DNA of 64,000 nucleotides, taken from the NCBI GenBank assembly GCA_949752735.1, contig OX457044.1, forward strand, positions 14,471,815 to 14,535,814. Reading direction: 5' to 3'. Below, in pieces: positions 21,757-30,599 of this stretch. The position numbers and the translations under genes were made by a program. Below the pieces are notes generated by a model that worked only from the letters and a program-made list of their open reading frames with translations, had not been told where the DNA came from and made no database searches. The stretch's first letter is position 1; every line of letters starts with the position of its first letter. The DNA is from Lumbricus terrestris. Taxonomy: Eukaryota; Annelida; Clitellata; Crassiclitellata; Lumbricidae.

Positions 21757-22152
21757 CAAATGTGACGTGGTGCAGCAAAGATTCTGGGACGCAGAGAGAA
21801 TCTTCACTTCTCCAACGATGCGCTGCGCTGTGGAAGGATTGTGGAGGATCAGGACGTCGTCGTTCCACCGTTCAACGAGCAAGAGATGGAAGCTGCAAGT
21901 GGTTGGGAACTGGAAGACAGTGCAGGAGAGGCAGTAAGATGTTTTACGGTTCGACGGATGACTACAGTTCACCATACGGGACGGAGAGACATGTCGAAGT
22001 GGAAGTTCAACACGGGAGAGGCTGCGAGGGTGCAAAATCCTCCACGGCCAGGAACTTATGTAGAGCCAGCGAGTTTGAAGAGAAGGGAAGGCAGTAGGAC
22101 GTATATTGGGCCTTTGGGATGGCTGATGCAACCGTCTCAACAATGGGCCTAG
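21757..22152 (+). CDS. Hypothetical ORF in the retroelement internal region
   Basis: The frame is open from after a TGA at 21763 to the TAG at 22150-22152, about 128 codons with no ATG at its start (first ATG at 21841). It reads GRRENLHFSNDALRCGR, later DQDVVVPPFNEQEMEAASGW, and ends GSRTYIGPLGWLMQPSQQWA. Composition is protein-like, but I recognise no domain. It may be the C-terminal end of a longer, decayed polyprotein lying upstream. Confidence 0.35.
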
Positions 22153-22306
22153 CTTACCGAAAGGTAACCGACGCCGAGCAGCACGCAACAGGGAAACGAT
22201 GGATAAGGCTGTATATAGAGACATTAGTTTAACCGTAAAGAGATTATTAGTTAATGTATAGAGAAGGGAAGAAAGTAGGCGGAAGTACAGGAGCACATGG
22301 ATCGCA

Positions 22307-22534
22307 ATGATAAGAGGTGTTGGACAAATTAGGCCACTTGTACGCCGCAGGGCGGCCACCAGTAAAGCACCAGAGGGGGCGGAACAGAAGAAGGAATCCG
22401 AGACGAGAAATATGCCGCTACCGCCAACCGACTGTCATCGCGAGAGATGGAGATACTCGGAGGATGACATTGATGAATGGTACGACACCTACACGGCAAT
22501 TTGTAGGAGGAGAGATATTAAGGCCCACTTGTGA
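22307..22534 (+). CDS. Small hypothetical ORF in the retroelement internal region
   Basis: Seventy-five codons, basic at the start (GVGQIRPLVRRRAATSK), then WRYSEDDIDEWYDTYTAIC and a stop. No homology recognised. It lies between the two larger frames and may be part of a broken longer gene. Confidence 0.25.
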   Translation: MIRGVGQIRPLVRRRAATSKAPEGAEQKKESETRNMPLPPTDCHRERWRYSEDDIDEWYDTYTAICRRRDIKAHL

Positions 22535-22710
22535 AATCAAGGGTTGCACCGGAGGAAGGGGTGCGGGAACAAGGGTATAGGCCACCATGCACAAAGAGAA
22601 AAGGGAGGGATAAAACTAAGGACGCCACTTTCAGCGGTCATTCTAGCGTCGGCTGACATCCGTGCAACACTAGTGAAAATCGAGAAAAAAGAAGAACCGG
22701 ATCGACTAAA

Positions 22711-23481
22711 ATGGCCACTCGTAGCACTCCGACCTTGGAAGAGTCCGTCGTGGCTTTAATCGGAGGAGAGATGGGGGTAATCGGGACTTCGTTCGACGCC
22801 TTTTTGGACGGACTGGGGGCATCGCATAGTACACCCCTGAACCCAGCCGAGGAAGAAGAAAGTAGACCATTCTCCGCCATTTCCTCCATAACCCCTAGCG
22901 TCGGAACGTCGGAAATCAACCGGAACCAGTCGGGAAGGCAGCGGATGGAGCGTCGTCCAACAGCGGCTACTACTTGGAGGAGTCATTCGACTGGACTCCT
23001 CTATCTTATGATGGAGAAGATGATGGCCGCCGGAACTCCGTGTCTAAGTCACCGCGACCTCCACCAGCTGGAACAGATGACGCCGCCACTCGGAGCGGAA
23101 GTGGACGTTATTCCGGTCATACTGCTGACCATCCACACTATGATCACAATGCCCGGGGTACGAGAGGTGATGCAAATATGGAACACTCGTCGAGGGGTGG
23201 TGGTAGCGACCGCTCGAACCACCACTGAACGTCGTCCTGGAGCGCCATCGTCACGCAGTCAACCGCTGGCGTGGGATTTCGGAATTTGGAGTCTGGCCGT
23301 ACAGGTGCTGCTCCGCTTCACTAACCAAGCTCTACCGGAGACTGAACTAGGGTTCCTAAACCTAGTGAGGGACGTCGTCATGGACGCTGGAATGCACGCG
23401 TGGACGGTGGAGGTAATAGTCCACACCATATATTTCATTCATGCTGCCAACTGGGCCTGGGGAACGCTGTTCGACTCGTAA
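22711..23481 (+). pseudogene. Retroelement protein with a conserved C-terminal domain
   Basis: The frame is open for 256 codons, but the middle third makes better protein sense in a shifted frame (22974-23228: EESFDWTPLSYDGEDDGRR and a Gly/Ser/His-rich stretch), so two compensating indels are likely. The C-terminal about 70 residues (FGIWSLAVQVLLRFTNQA through TIYFIHAANWAWGTLFDS) align with a segment at 27340-27545 (FGTWALASSVVPRFLDQA through VLYSLKATKRFWATLFRS). The pattern is a string of amphipathic or hydrophobic helices with conserved Trp, Phe and Gln positions. It could be a capsid-like or membrane-associated domain; I cannot identify it. Confidence 0.45.
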
Positions 23482-24082
23482 ATCGTGGCCGGAACGAAGG
23501 GAAACCGAACAATGCGTGACCGACTGAGAACGAGAACCAGAGGGAACCTCTTCGAGAAACATTCTGGGCTCGGAAATAAAATTCTACTACGTCTGTTCAA
23601 GGATTCTGAGGGAAGGCCTGCGGAGAGTGCTGAGTAATGAGGAACTTATAGTATTGCCGCCTAGTCGTTATTTGCAGTAGTTAAATGTATTATTGCATAA
23701 GTTGTGTACTATGGACTTATTGCTTTTTGTGAGTATTGTCATGCATAACAATGTGAAAGACAGTTGAGAGAAGGTAGAGATATCAGCGAAGAGCTGGGAA
23801 TTAATGAACTAGTATAGGCCGAACTATTAACTGTAAGAATTGTTGTTGCGCTATTTTATGGATGCCTAAGTGATTGTGAAAGACATTGAACTATTAGTCT
23901 AACAGATTGAAGAAGTATAACTGCATTATTAGAATATTGATTGCGACATTGATTAGTAGGGATGATTGCATTGGTTAACTATGAACTGTTAGAATAGACA
24001 TTGCATAACATTGAGGGTTAGTTGTGTACACACAGTTAACATAATCGCCCCTCATGCTTCGGGTTTCGAGAGGGGAAGGCAG

Positions 24083-25894
24083 TGTGAGAAACGAGGTTTC
24101 TACTTATATAGCGCCAGTTAAACCCGATTATAGTCAACCGTGTGTGGGTATATAGTGGATAAGAGATGTATGTATGTATGTGGGGTGGAGAAACTACGAA
24201 TGATAATCTGGGCCTTGCTGACGTTGCGAGTACCTAGACCTGTTGTGTCAGCAGCTTTGGACGTCGATAGCGTGCCGTACGCAGAAGGACTCAGGCACAG
24301 ACAACGCAGGGGCGCAGGCCGAGGAACAGAGCGACTAACGCTTAGAGAGGCAATTCTGCTTATGTAAGCACCCAGAAGGAATAAAAGGACAGGGAGCGAG
24401 CAACCCTTTGCTTTTTGACCGAGATTACCGACCGCTGGAAGACGTCGAGGAACTTATACGTGAGGTCAGCCCGTATCCTTGGATAGTATATCAGGATCCG
24501 TGAATCGAGTTGAATTGAGTCGAGGTGATATACCGGACGACGATAACGAAGAAGCGAATAGGAGGAAACGAAGGCAACGCTGAGTCGCAAGAATAAGGAT
24601 TGCTCAGGCCGAACTGGAACTGTTGGCGGATCGAGGAAGCACGCGTCTATTCGGAGGATAGGACGAATGGCTGGACTCGAATAGTGAGGACAAAAGGAAC
24701 TGGATTGCGAAGGAACTGACACCGAACGATGCGAGGGTATGTTTACGTGGACTAGAGAGAGTCAATGTTTATGTTTTACGGGGGAAAACCCAGCGTCATA
24801 AATTGCCCCTTTCTCTATAGCGGCATAGTTCAGGCTAGGCACGTGGATCGTATTGTGTTGTCTGAGCGAAGGCTATTTTTAGTTTAAGATTGTTATAGAG
24901 CTATTGTATTCTGTCTTATCATTGTATAATTGTGTTAAAGATACATAGCGAAAGCTATTTAAAATACTATGTCTCAGTTGTCTGAATGTGACGAAAGACG
25001 GGACGATGACGAGGACGGACAGCGACCGTCGGTATTAGAGTCGACCATGATGGAAATGCTAGCGCAGATAAATAGGACTTTAGTCGGAATGGACGAACGA
25101 CAGAAAGCGATAAGTGACCGACAGAAATCTATGGACGAACGACAGAAAGAGACGGACGGACGAGTGAGAGAGCTGGCCTCGACAGTAATAGAAGTGTCCG
25201 ATCAGATAGAAATAGTCTTCGCCGAACAAGACGACGTCCGCGAAAGGGTTACCAATTGGAGAAGGGAGCAGGTAGCAAGACGACAAGACCCAGGACTGTT
25301 ATACCCCGGACGATCGTACATGGACGGACGATGGCCCTTGGGGGAAGAGATGGAAATCCGGCAGGAGGTGGGGTGGGCCCCAGAAGGAATGAGGCACCCA
25401 GACACTCGGGAGATAGAGATACAAACGGACTCAGACCGTGAAGGAAATACGGTTGAAGGACACTGTCCTTCCGTGCCCCACTCAGGCACACCACGTCAAC
25501 GGTTAGAGGAAGGAGAGGAAGCCAGCGCAGGTGCTGTCCAGGGTAGTCGGAGAAGTGCTAGATTGCAAGAGAAGCCCAGACCGGACTACCTACAGATGGA
25601 CAGGCTTGGACTTCCGTCCCAGGCCGGTGGCTTCCAACTGGACCGAACTAGGTCGAGAGACGGAAGTCGGGATAAGAATGAGGAGGAGGCCCCGGAGGTA
25701 GGAATGGGGGGTACTCAAACGACCGGGAGTAGCGACCCGGTTGGCTCCTCCCAGGACTACAATACTGTTCGGTGGGGGCCGACCCCCCTTAAGTGTGGAC
25801 GGACCGGAAAAGGACTGGGGACTGACTGAAAGGGGTTTTTCTACCAGTAGTGCCAGGCAAGAGGTCCTCAACACGAGGGGGGCAGAACAGTACA
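24083..25894 (+). mobile_element. Coding LTR, copy 3 (a 3' LTR)
   Basis: It starts TGTGAGAAACGAGGTTTCTA just after a purine tract, has a TATA-like AATAAAAGG (24380-24388), the GGGGGAAAACCCA motif (24780-24792) and an ORF in the right half. The 3' end is placed at ...GCAGAACAGTACA by comparison with the G-rich ends of copies 1 and 5; the exact base (25887-25894) is uncertain. It is diverged from copies 1 and 2 at nucleotide level but keeps the same order of parts. Confidence 0.65.
24969..25829 (+). CDS. LTR-encoded acidic coiled-coil protein, copy 3
   Basis: Starts MSQLSECDERRDDDEDGQR (acidic), then a coiled-coil with near-exact 7-residue repeats built on MDERQK and SDRQK (residues ~38-60), a linker, and SARLQEKPRPDYLQMDRLGL near residue ~200. 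It totals 286 codons. The part after the stop, in another frame, reads STSSARQEVLNTRGAEQY, matching the tail SSARPDGDDVLRGGGRD of copy 1, so a frameshift close to 25820 has shortened it. Before that change the frame would have run to the LTR end, as in the other copies. Order and motif agree with copies 1, 2, 4 and 5, while overall identity is low. Confidence 0.6.
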   Translation: MSQLSECDERRDDDEDGQRPSVLESTMMEMLAQINRTLVGMDERQKAISDRQKSMDERQKETDGRVRELASTVIEVSDQIEIVFAEQDDVRERVTNWRREQVARRQDPGLLYPGRSYMDGRWPLGEEMEIRQEVGWAPEGMRHPDTREIEIQTDSDREGNTVEGHCPSVPHSGTPRQRLEEGEEASAGAVQGSRRSARLQEKPRPDYLQMDRLGLPSQAGGFQLDRTRSRDGSRDKNEEEAPEVGMGGTQTTGSSDPVGSSQDYNTVRWGPTPLKCGRTGKGLGTD

Positions 25895-25999
25895 TATGTT
25901 CCATGTAATATTATTATCTACTATTTAGTGTTTATGTAGCTGCTTATTTCTTTTTTTAATTTTAATTTTTAAACAAATAAGAGAAGTAGGCCTAAAGAA

Positions 26000-26740
26000 A
26001 ATGAAGAAATTTTAGTCCGGTTGGCAGAAACGTCAAAGAAAACGCGAACTTGAAGAGGTAGGCAAACAGCAACGTGGTAGTATTGATAAATTTCTGGCAG
26101 TAAAAACACGAGAAGTGCCGCAATTTATAGATGGTGTCGACTCAGCGTCAGAAGCTGGATGCAGTTCAGGCTTAGGCCGCTCAGCAGTGTCAGCACTAAT
26201 GCCAACAACAGACACCCTTGATTTCAGCAATGAGATCATTGATATGCCTAAATCTGAAACTACCATAGATCTACCATTAAAACAAGAGAATCAGTCTGTT
26301 GGAAACGTGCTACAAACAGATGCTGCTCTGTGGACTATAAATGAAGATTTGGTCAGTTATTGGCTGCAGATGGGACCTGAACCATGTCGTAATCAAGATG
26401 GCATGTACTCTAAATCCATAAAACAACATGGAAATAAAGTAAAATTGAATAGTACCAAAAGAAAACTAAACGATTCTGCTTTTTTTACGGTCACACCAAA
26501 CGGGGAAAAAGATCATTCAGTCATTTAAAACGCATAAAATCATCTTTGAGGTCAACAATGGGCCAGGACAGATTGGCAAATTTAACTCTTTTGAACATTG
26601 AGTCGGAAATCTTGACAGATCTTGACTCAAGATATCATTGATTCTGTCTCTACTTTAAAAGCGCGAAGGAAAGACTTTTAAACTCGACGAACATTTTTCA
26701 ACAGTTGAACTGTAACAAGTAAAATTAAAAAATCTCCTAT
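26000..26740 (+). pseudogene. ZMYM-type hAT, internally deleted
   Basis: The N-terminal part (ORF 26115-26528) has KQQRGSIDKFLA just upstream and then DAALWTINEDLVSYWLQMGP and EPCRNQDGMY. This is the region found just before or inside the TTF-type zinc finger of ZMYM5-like hAT proteins. It joins directly to the extreme C-terminal tail (LKRIKSSLRSTMGQDRLANL, then TLLNIESEILTDLD), so the catalytic core has been deleted. A related N-terminal piece (KSYLSGTAKRQAREERV) lies in the element at 39214-40386. Terminal repeats were not identified. Confidence 0.65.
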
Positions 26741-26879
26741 GATCCTATCACAGCTTCATTTTGGGTTCATAAATTATTAAAGTATGTTTTTCTATATAAT
26801 TAATTTCCCTCCATTTTTTTATAATTTGATTGGATAGAGGGTCTACTTTAGTTTTGTTGCATTGTTTGCGCCAGGCCTC

Positions 26880-27030
26880 TAAAAAGTTAATCCGGCACTG
26901 CGCGAACAAGAAGAACTGGCTGAACTGTTGTCTGTCATTCTGGAATGCTTGTTCTCATGAATATCCACTGTTGTCTGAAAAAGCCACCAATCTTCTTTTG
27001 CCATTTGCAAACCACCTACCTGTGCGAATC
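26880..27030 (+). pseudogene. hAT C-terminal (dimerisation) fragment, ZBED5-like
   Basis: This stretch matches 51025-51205 of composite copy B, including SFWNACSHEYPLLSEKATNL and LLPFANHLPVRI, and stops matching at 27030. About 60 bp present in copy B are missing. It is probably the displaced end of copy A, separated from 17769-19911 by later insertions. Confidence 0.65.
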
Positions 27031-27340
27031 CGGCTATTAGTCCTCGCGTCCATCTACAAGCGATTATCTGGATTACCATGCTCTACCTGCATAACCATGG
27101 ACACGTGGGGATTGAATATCGAGACTTCGAACGCATCTGAGCCAAAGCCTCTACACTGAAGGAGACCGGAAGCGCTGCCAGTCGTCATGGCAGTAATACA
27201 GACCGTGTCTAGTATACCAGGAGCATACGAGATCTTTTTCCATTGGGCCACTCAAGTGAAACAATCAATGGTGACCTACATCAACAGTAGCCTCGTACAA
27301 GGGCCTGTTCTGAAGCCTTGAAACAGTCCTAGTCTATGGT

Positions 27341-28165
27341 CGTTTGGAACCTGGGCTCTGGCCTCGTCTGTCGTGCCCCGTTTCTTGGATCAAGCGGACC
27401 CTAGAGTCGAATCAGTGTTCATTGGCTCCCTGGTGGACATTATGGATCCTGAGGACATTGACTTCTGGTTGATCGAAGTGATGGTAACAGTTCTCTACTC
27501 CTTGAAAGCAACTAAGCGGTTTTGGGCCACGTTATTTAGAAGCGATTTAACCGTCGAGGTCTCCTTCTTCTTTATTACTGGAAGCGACACAGACTGATGC
27601 TAAGTCTTCACAAGAAGCTATGCAGATGCACGCTAGAAATACGCAAGAGGCGATTTCCTCAGTGAGGGAGGATGTGAGAGACGAAATCTCTACTGTCAGA
27701 TATAATGTTAGAGAAGCACTGACAGAAGTGGTGTCACGCATAGAAAGACTAGAAGCTTCGCCGGTACCAAAGCCTGCTGTGGATTTGAACCCTGGACCTA
27801 GGTCTACCGCCCCTACCACTGCAGACGTACCATACCACTCAACCATCGGCCTGGGAGAAAGTTTGGGTGCTTGGCCTAAGGATTTGTCACTTCCGACCCC
27901 TCCTGGTATACTGCGAAGAAGTGAAAGGTTATCTAGCAAAGCTCCGATTTCATATAAAGAGCTAGGCAGCCAAGATATTTGGCCCCCTTTTCATCGGTAG
28001 GATTCGAAACCGGAAGTCACCTCCTCCTGTCCTCCCTCTATCTCTAGAGCCCATCCACAGCAGCACGCGGTCTCTTCGTACGATGTTCCGGAAGTGGCGA
28101 CTCCGGAGATGGCGTCTGAGGCGGGCGTTACACTACCAGTGAGCGTTGTCAGAGGTTGGGCCTAA
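27341..28165 (+). pseudogene. Coding-LTR retroelement, copy 4, reading through the LTR end
   Basis: 27341-27545 encodes the FGTWALASSVVPRFLDQA domain shared with 22711-23481. After a +1 shift a coiled-coil begins (QEAMQMHARNTQEAISSVRE, about 27615), then a motif RRSERLSSKAPISYKEL. An in-frame TAG at 27998 interrupts it, but the same frame continues, ending EMASEAGVTLPVSVVRGWA at a TAA (28163-28165). The LTR end lies at GCGGGCGTTACA (28132), so this frame crosses from LTR into the internal region and stops 33 bp later. The U3 and leader are missing, so the domain is joined almost directly to the coil. Confidence 0.5.
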
Positions 28166-28374
28166 CGGCCCGTAGATGAGTAAGCCAAGTCGGCAGTGGC
28201 ACCGGCAATGACCACCATAGCCGCCGGTGCTGCGCTACAGTCAGCGTCCACTACCTTCTACAATACAAGTCGCTATAGAACCCCCGTCGCTACATCCACC
28301 GACACTACACTTAATAAGTCAATCAGATATTGATGGCGGAGACGAGATAGTGGTAGAAAGTGGCCATTCTTATT

Positions 28375-28660
28375 AACTGCTTAGAACCAACATCACAGAG
28401 TGACACAATACCAACCTCCGTCAATCCCTCAACATCATATTCAACACCAACCTCAGAATATACTTCAAAACCCTCCTCCGAACCAACCTCAGAGAGTGAC
28501 ACAATACCAACCTCAGAATATAACTCCAAACCAGCCTCAGAGGGTGACTCAGCACCGACCTCCAGTAATTCAACAACGTCATCCTCAGAACCAGCCTCAT
28601 TGCATATAGTGATTCAAAACCGGGGTCAGAATGTGACACAGCAACGACCACATAGGGTTA
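28375..28660 (+). repeat. Degenerate 24-bp minisatellite
   Basis: Units of about 24 bp built on CCTCAGAGAGTGACACAATA and CCTCAGAATATAACTCCAAA alternate. In one frame they encode NQPQRVTQ/YQPQNITP octapeptides, in another Ser/Thr/Pro-rich units. Copies are moderately diverged. Confidence 0.75.
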
Positions 28661-28719
28661 CACAACACTAACCTCCGATAATTCCTAAACTGATGGACGG
28701 ATGGGAGGGTCACTGAAAT

Positions 28720-29083
28720 AAAACGAGGTATAGAAGGTTTGCTGAAGACAAGGATGAATTCATAAAATCCAATAACAAGGACTTCATACCAGTAACTAGA
28801 GTTCTGTATAAGAATGTTCAGATAAGACGACATTTAACAAACTGGAAACAGAAACTTCCTAAATCTATTCAGCATAACTTGGATGAGATCCGAGACAATG
28901 TGAAACCACCGGATTCGACAGACTCTGTAAAATCGAAAATTGAAAAAAATTTCCAACATGCTGGGGACTCCATAGAAGGAGCGGTGGTGTCGCATTTGGA
29001 AGAAAGACTAGAAATTAATCATAATTCTCTAGCGAATCTCAATCCTTTGGATAAGGATCTTATGGTGGAGACTCCAATTTAAG
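28720..29083 (+). pseudogene. Hypothetical retroelement ORF
   Basis: An open frame from about 28720 reads through DKDEFIKSNNKDFIPVTRVL, VQIRRHLTNWKQKLPKSIQH, LDEIRDNVKPPDSTDSVKSK and HLEERLEINHNSLANLNPLD, to a stop at 29082. The first ATG-bounded part is 28879-29082. It is hydrophilic and helical in character. I have an impression of similar IKPP...HL domains beside retroelements, but cannot name a family. The downstream block (29090-29190) in another frame reads QEQKEYLNVAQN, also present at 52 kb. Confidence 0.35.
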
Positions 29084-29228
29084 CAAGCAAAGATCGAGGA
29101 GATGATAAATACAATGTATTTGCAGGAGCAGAAAGAGTACTTAAATGTTGCACAAAACATGTCGGAAAACTTACACAAGGAAAACCAGCATAGTCGCAGC
29201 AAATAGAGAAACACCACAGCCAGCAACA

Positions 29229-30454
29229 GGTGCAAGCTGCATGGTTGGCCAGCATAGAGGTGTAGCCACTTTATTGAAAGCAAAGTATCCTCAGTTGAAA
29301 ACCTTCCACTGCATGGCACATAGACTAGAACTTGCTGTAAAAAACTCTGTTGACACGGTAAATATTGTTTCTCATTTCAGGATTTTCATTGATCAGTTGT
29401 ATAAAGTGTATAGTGTCTCACCTAAAAATCAGAGAGAGCTGGAATCTGTAGCTAACATGTTGTCTATTGAACTTATGAAGGTTCAACGAGTTTTTGATGT
29501 ACGATGGGTTTTCTCTTCCTTTATCGCTGTTAAAGCGGTTCTTCGGAATTTTTGTGCTTTGTACACCCATTTTATGCAATGTGCTGACAGTGATAGGCCA
29601 TCAAAAGAAAGGAGTAAGTAATTAGGTCTTGCAAAGAAGCTGCAATCATGGTTCTTTTTGAGTGAGACGTGTATGCTGAAGGATGCTTACGGTGCCTTAA
29701 GCAGCTGTCTTTGTTTTTGCAGAGCAATTCGGCTACTGTTGTTACTGCTTTTTGCCACATTGATGACATTAAGTTAAAGCTGCTAGCTTTAAAACAGGAG
29801 AATGGAAGAACATTAGGAAAATTTTGGGCAACTTTTGATAGTGACAAATGCTATAAAGGTGTTGAGATTGTTCAGGGTGCCGACGACGTGGAGAAATTTG
29901 ATAATTTGAAAAACCAGTTCTTTCAGTCTTTGTATGATAATTTGCAGCAGAGATTTCCATCCACTGAATTCTTAGAGGCTGCTAATTCTTTAAATAAAAC
30001 ATCGTGGCCAAAGGATCCTCTGAAACGGGCGCTGTTTGGGGAAAAACAAGTTGCATTGTTGTGCAAGTCGTTTGGAATGAGTAATTCGGAGGCAGCTGAT
30101 ATTGTGCTTGATTATGCTATGTTTAAAAACAGTGATGGTGTACTTGTGGGTCAGAAATTACAGACACTTGTCGATTTGTTGGAAGTTTTACCTGTTTCTT
30201 CTGCTGAGTGTGAGAGAGGATTCAGTCAGATGAATCTCTACCACACCAGTGGAAGAAACAGGCTCCTGGTGAATTCAGTCAATGATCTGTTGATGATTGG
30301 CATCAACGGTCCGCCTCTTACGGCATGGAATGTTGATAAATATGTTATTTCATGGCTTAAGGCTGGCAGACATGGTGCTTTGGACAAAGCCACCGGACTT
30401 CCTAAGAAAAAGGAAGTTACTAAACACAGCTCGACATTATTTTTGTGTGAATAG
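29229..30454 (+). pseudogene. KIAA1586/ZNF862-like hAT transposase, N-terminus missing
   Basis: It starts abruptly in mid-domain (GASCMVGQHRGVATLLKAKY, then FHCMAHRLELAVKNSVD), runs to a stop at 29621, and resumes in frame 29669-30454. That part ends with the hAT dimerisation motif SSAECERGFSQMNLYHTSGR and GINGPPLTAW. The catalytic RNase-H-like core lacks its first acidic block. A stop and a short gap separate the halves. The junction with retroelement DNA at 29228 shows that one inserted into or recombined with the other. Confidence 0.8.
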
Positions 30455-30599
30455 TAACTCTTATTTAAAAACTTTAGAATTCTGTGGCATGTTAGCTAAA
30501 TCATTGATTGAGTCTGTTAGTCGCCAGGTGGCCAAGATGGTCGCCCAAAAATACTGTGCTTCCAAAAACTTTAATATTTACAGTAGTTTCTTAAAGTTT

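Larger units (their letters stand above)
21640..24082 (+). mobile_element. Internal 3' region of the coding-LTR retroelement, upstream of its 3' LTR
   Basis: This block ends in a purine tract, GAGAGGGGAAGGCAG, immediately before the LTR that starts at 24083, as expected for the polypurine tract of an LTR element. It contains three small reading frames (21757-22152, 22307-22534 and 22711-23481) and about 600 bp of non-coding sequence. No reverse transcriptase, integrase or protease motif is visible. The left boundary is approximate and no 5' LTR was found, so the copy is incomplete. Confidence 0.5.
28133..29228 (+). mobile_element. 5' internal region of an LTR retroelement (shared with 52310-52690)
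   Basis: CTACCAGTGAGCGTTGTCAG opens about 225 bp that match 52310-52530 (GAGGTTGGGCC...CCCGTAGATGAG and following). A second block (29061-29222) matches 52536-52688. Between the blocks this copy has 700 bp more: a minisatellite and an ORF. The copy at 52 kb has lost that part. No TGG primer-binding site is obvious at the start of the internal region. Confidence 0.55.

Noticed and set aside
22711..23481. An intact 256-residue protein
   Set aside because: The middle third has unlikely composition in this frame and protein-like composition in another, so the frame is open by chance there.
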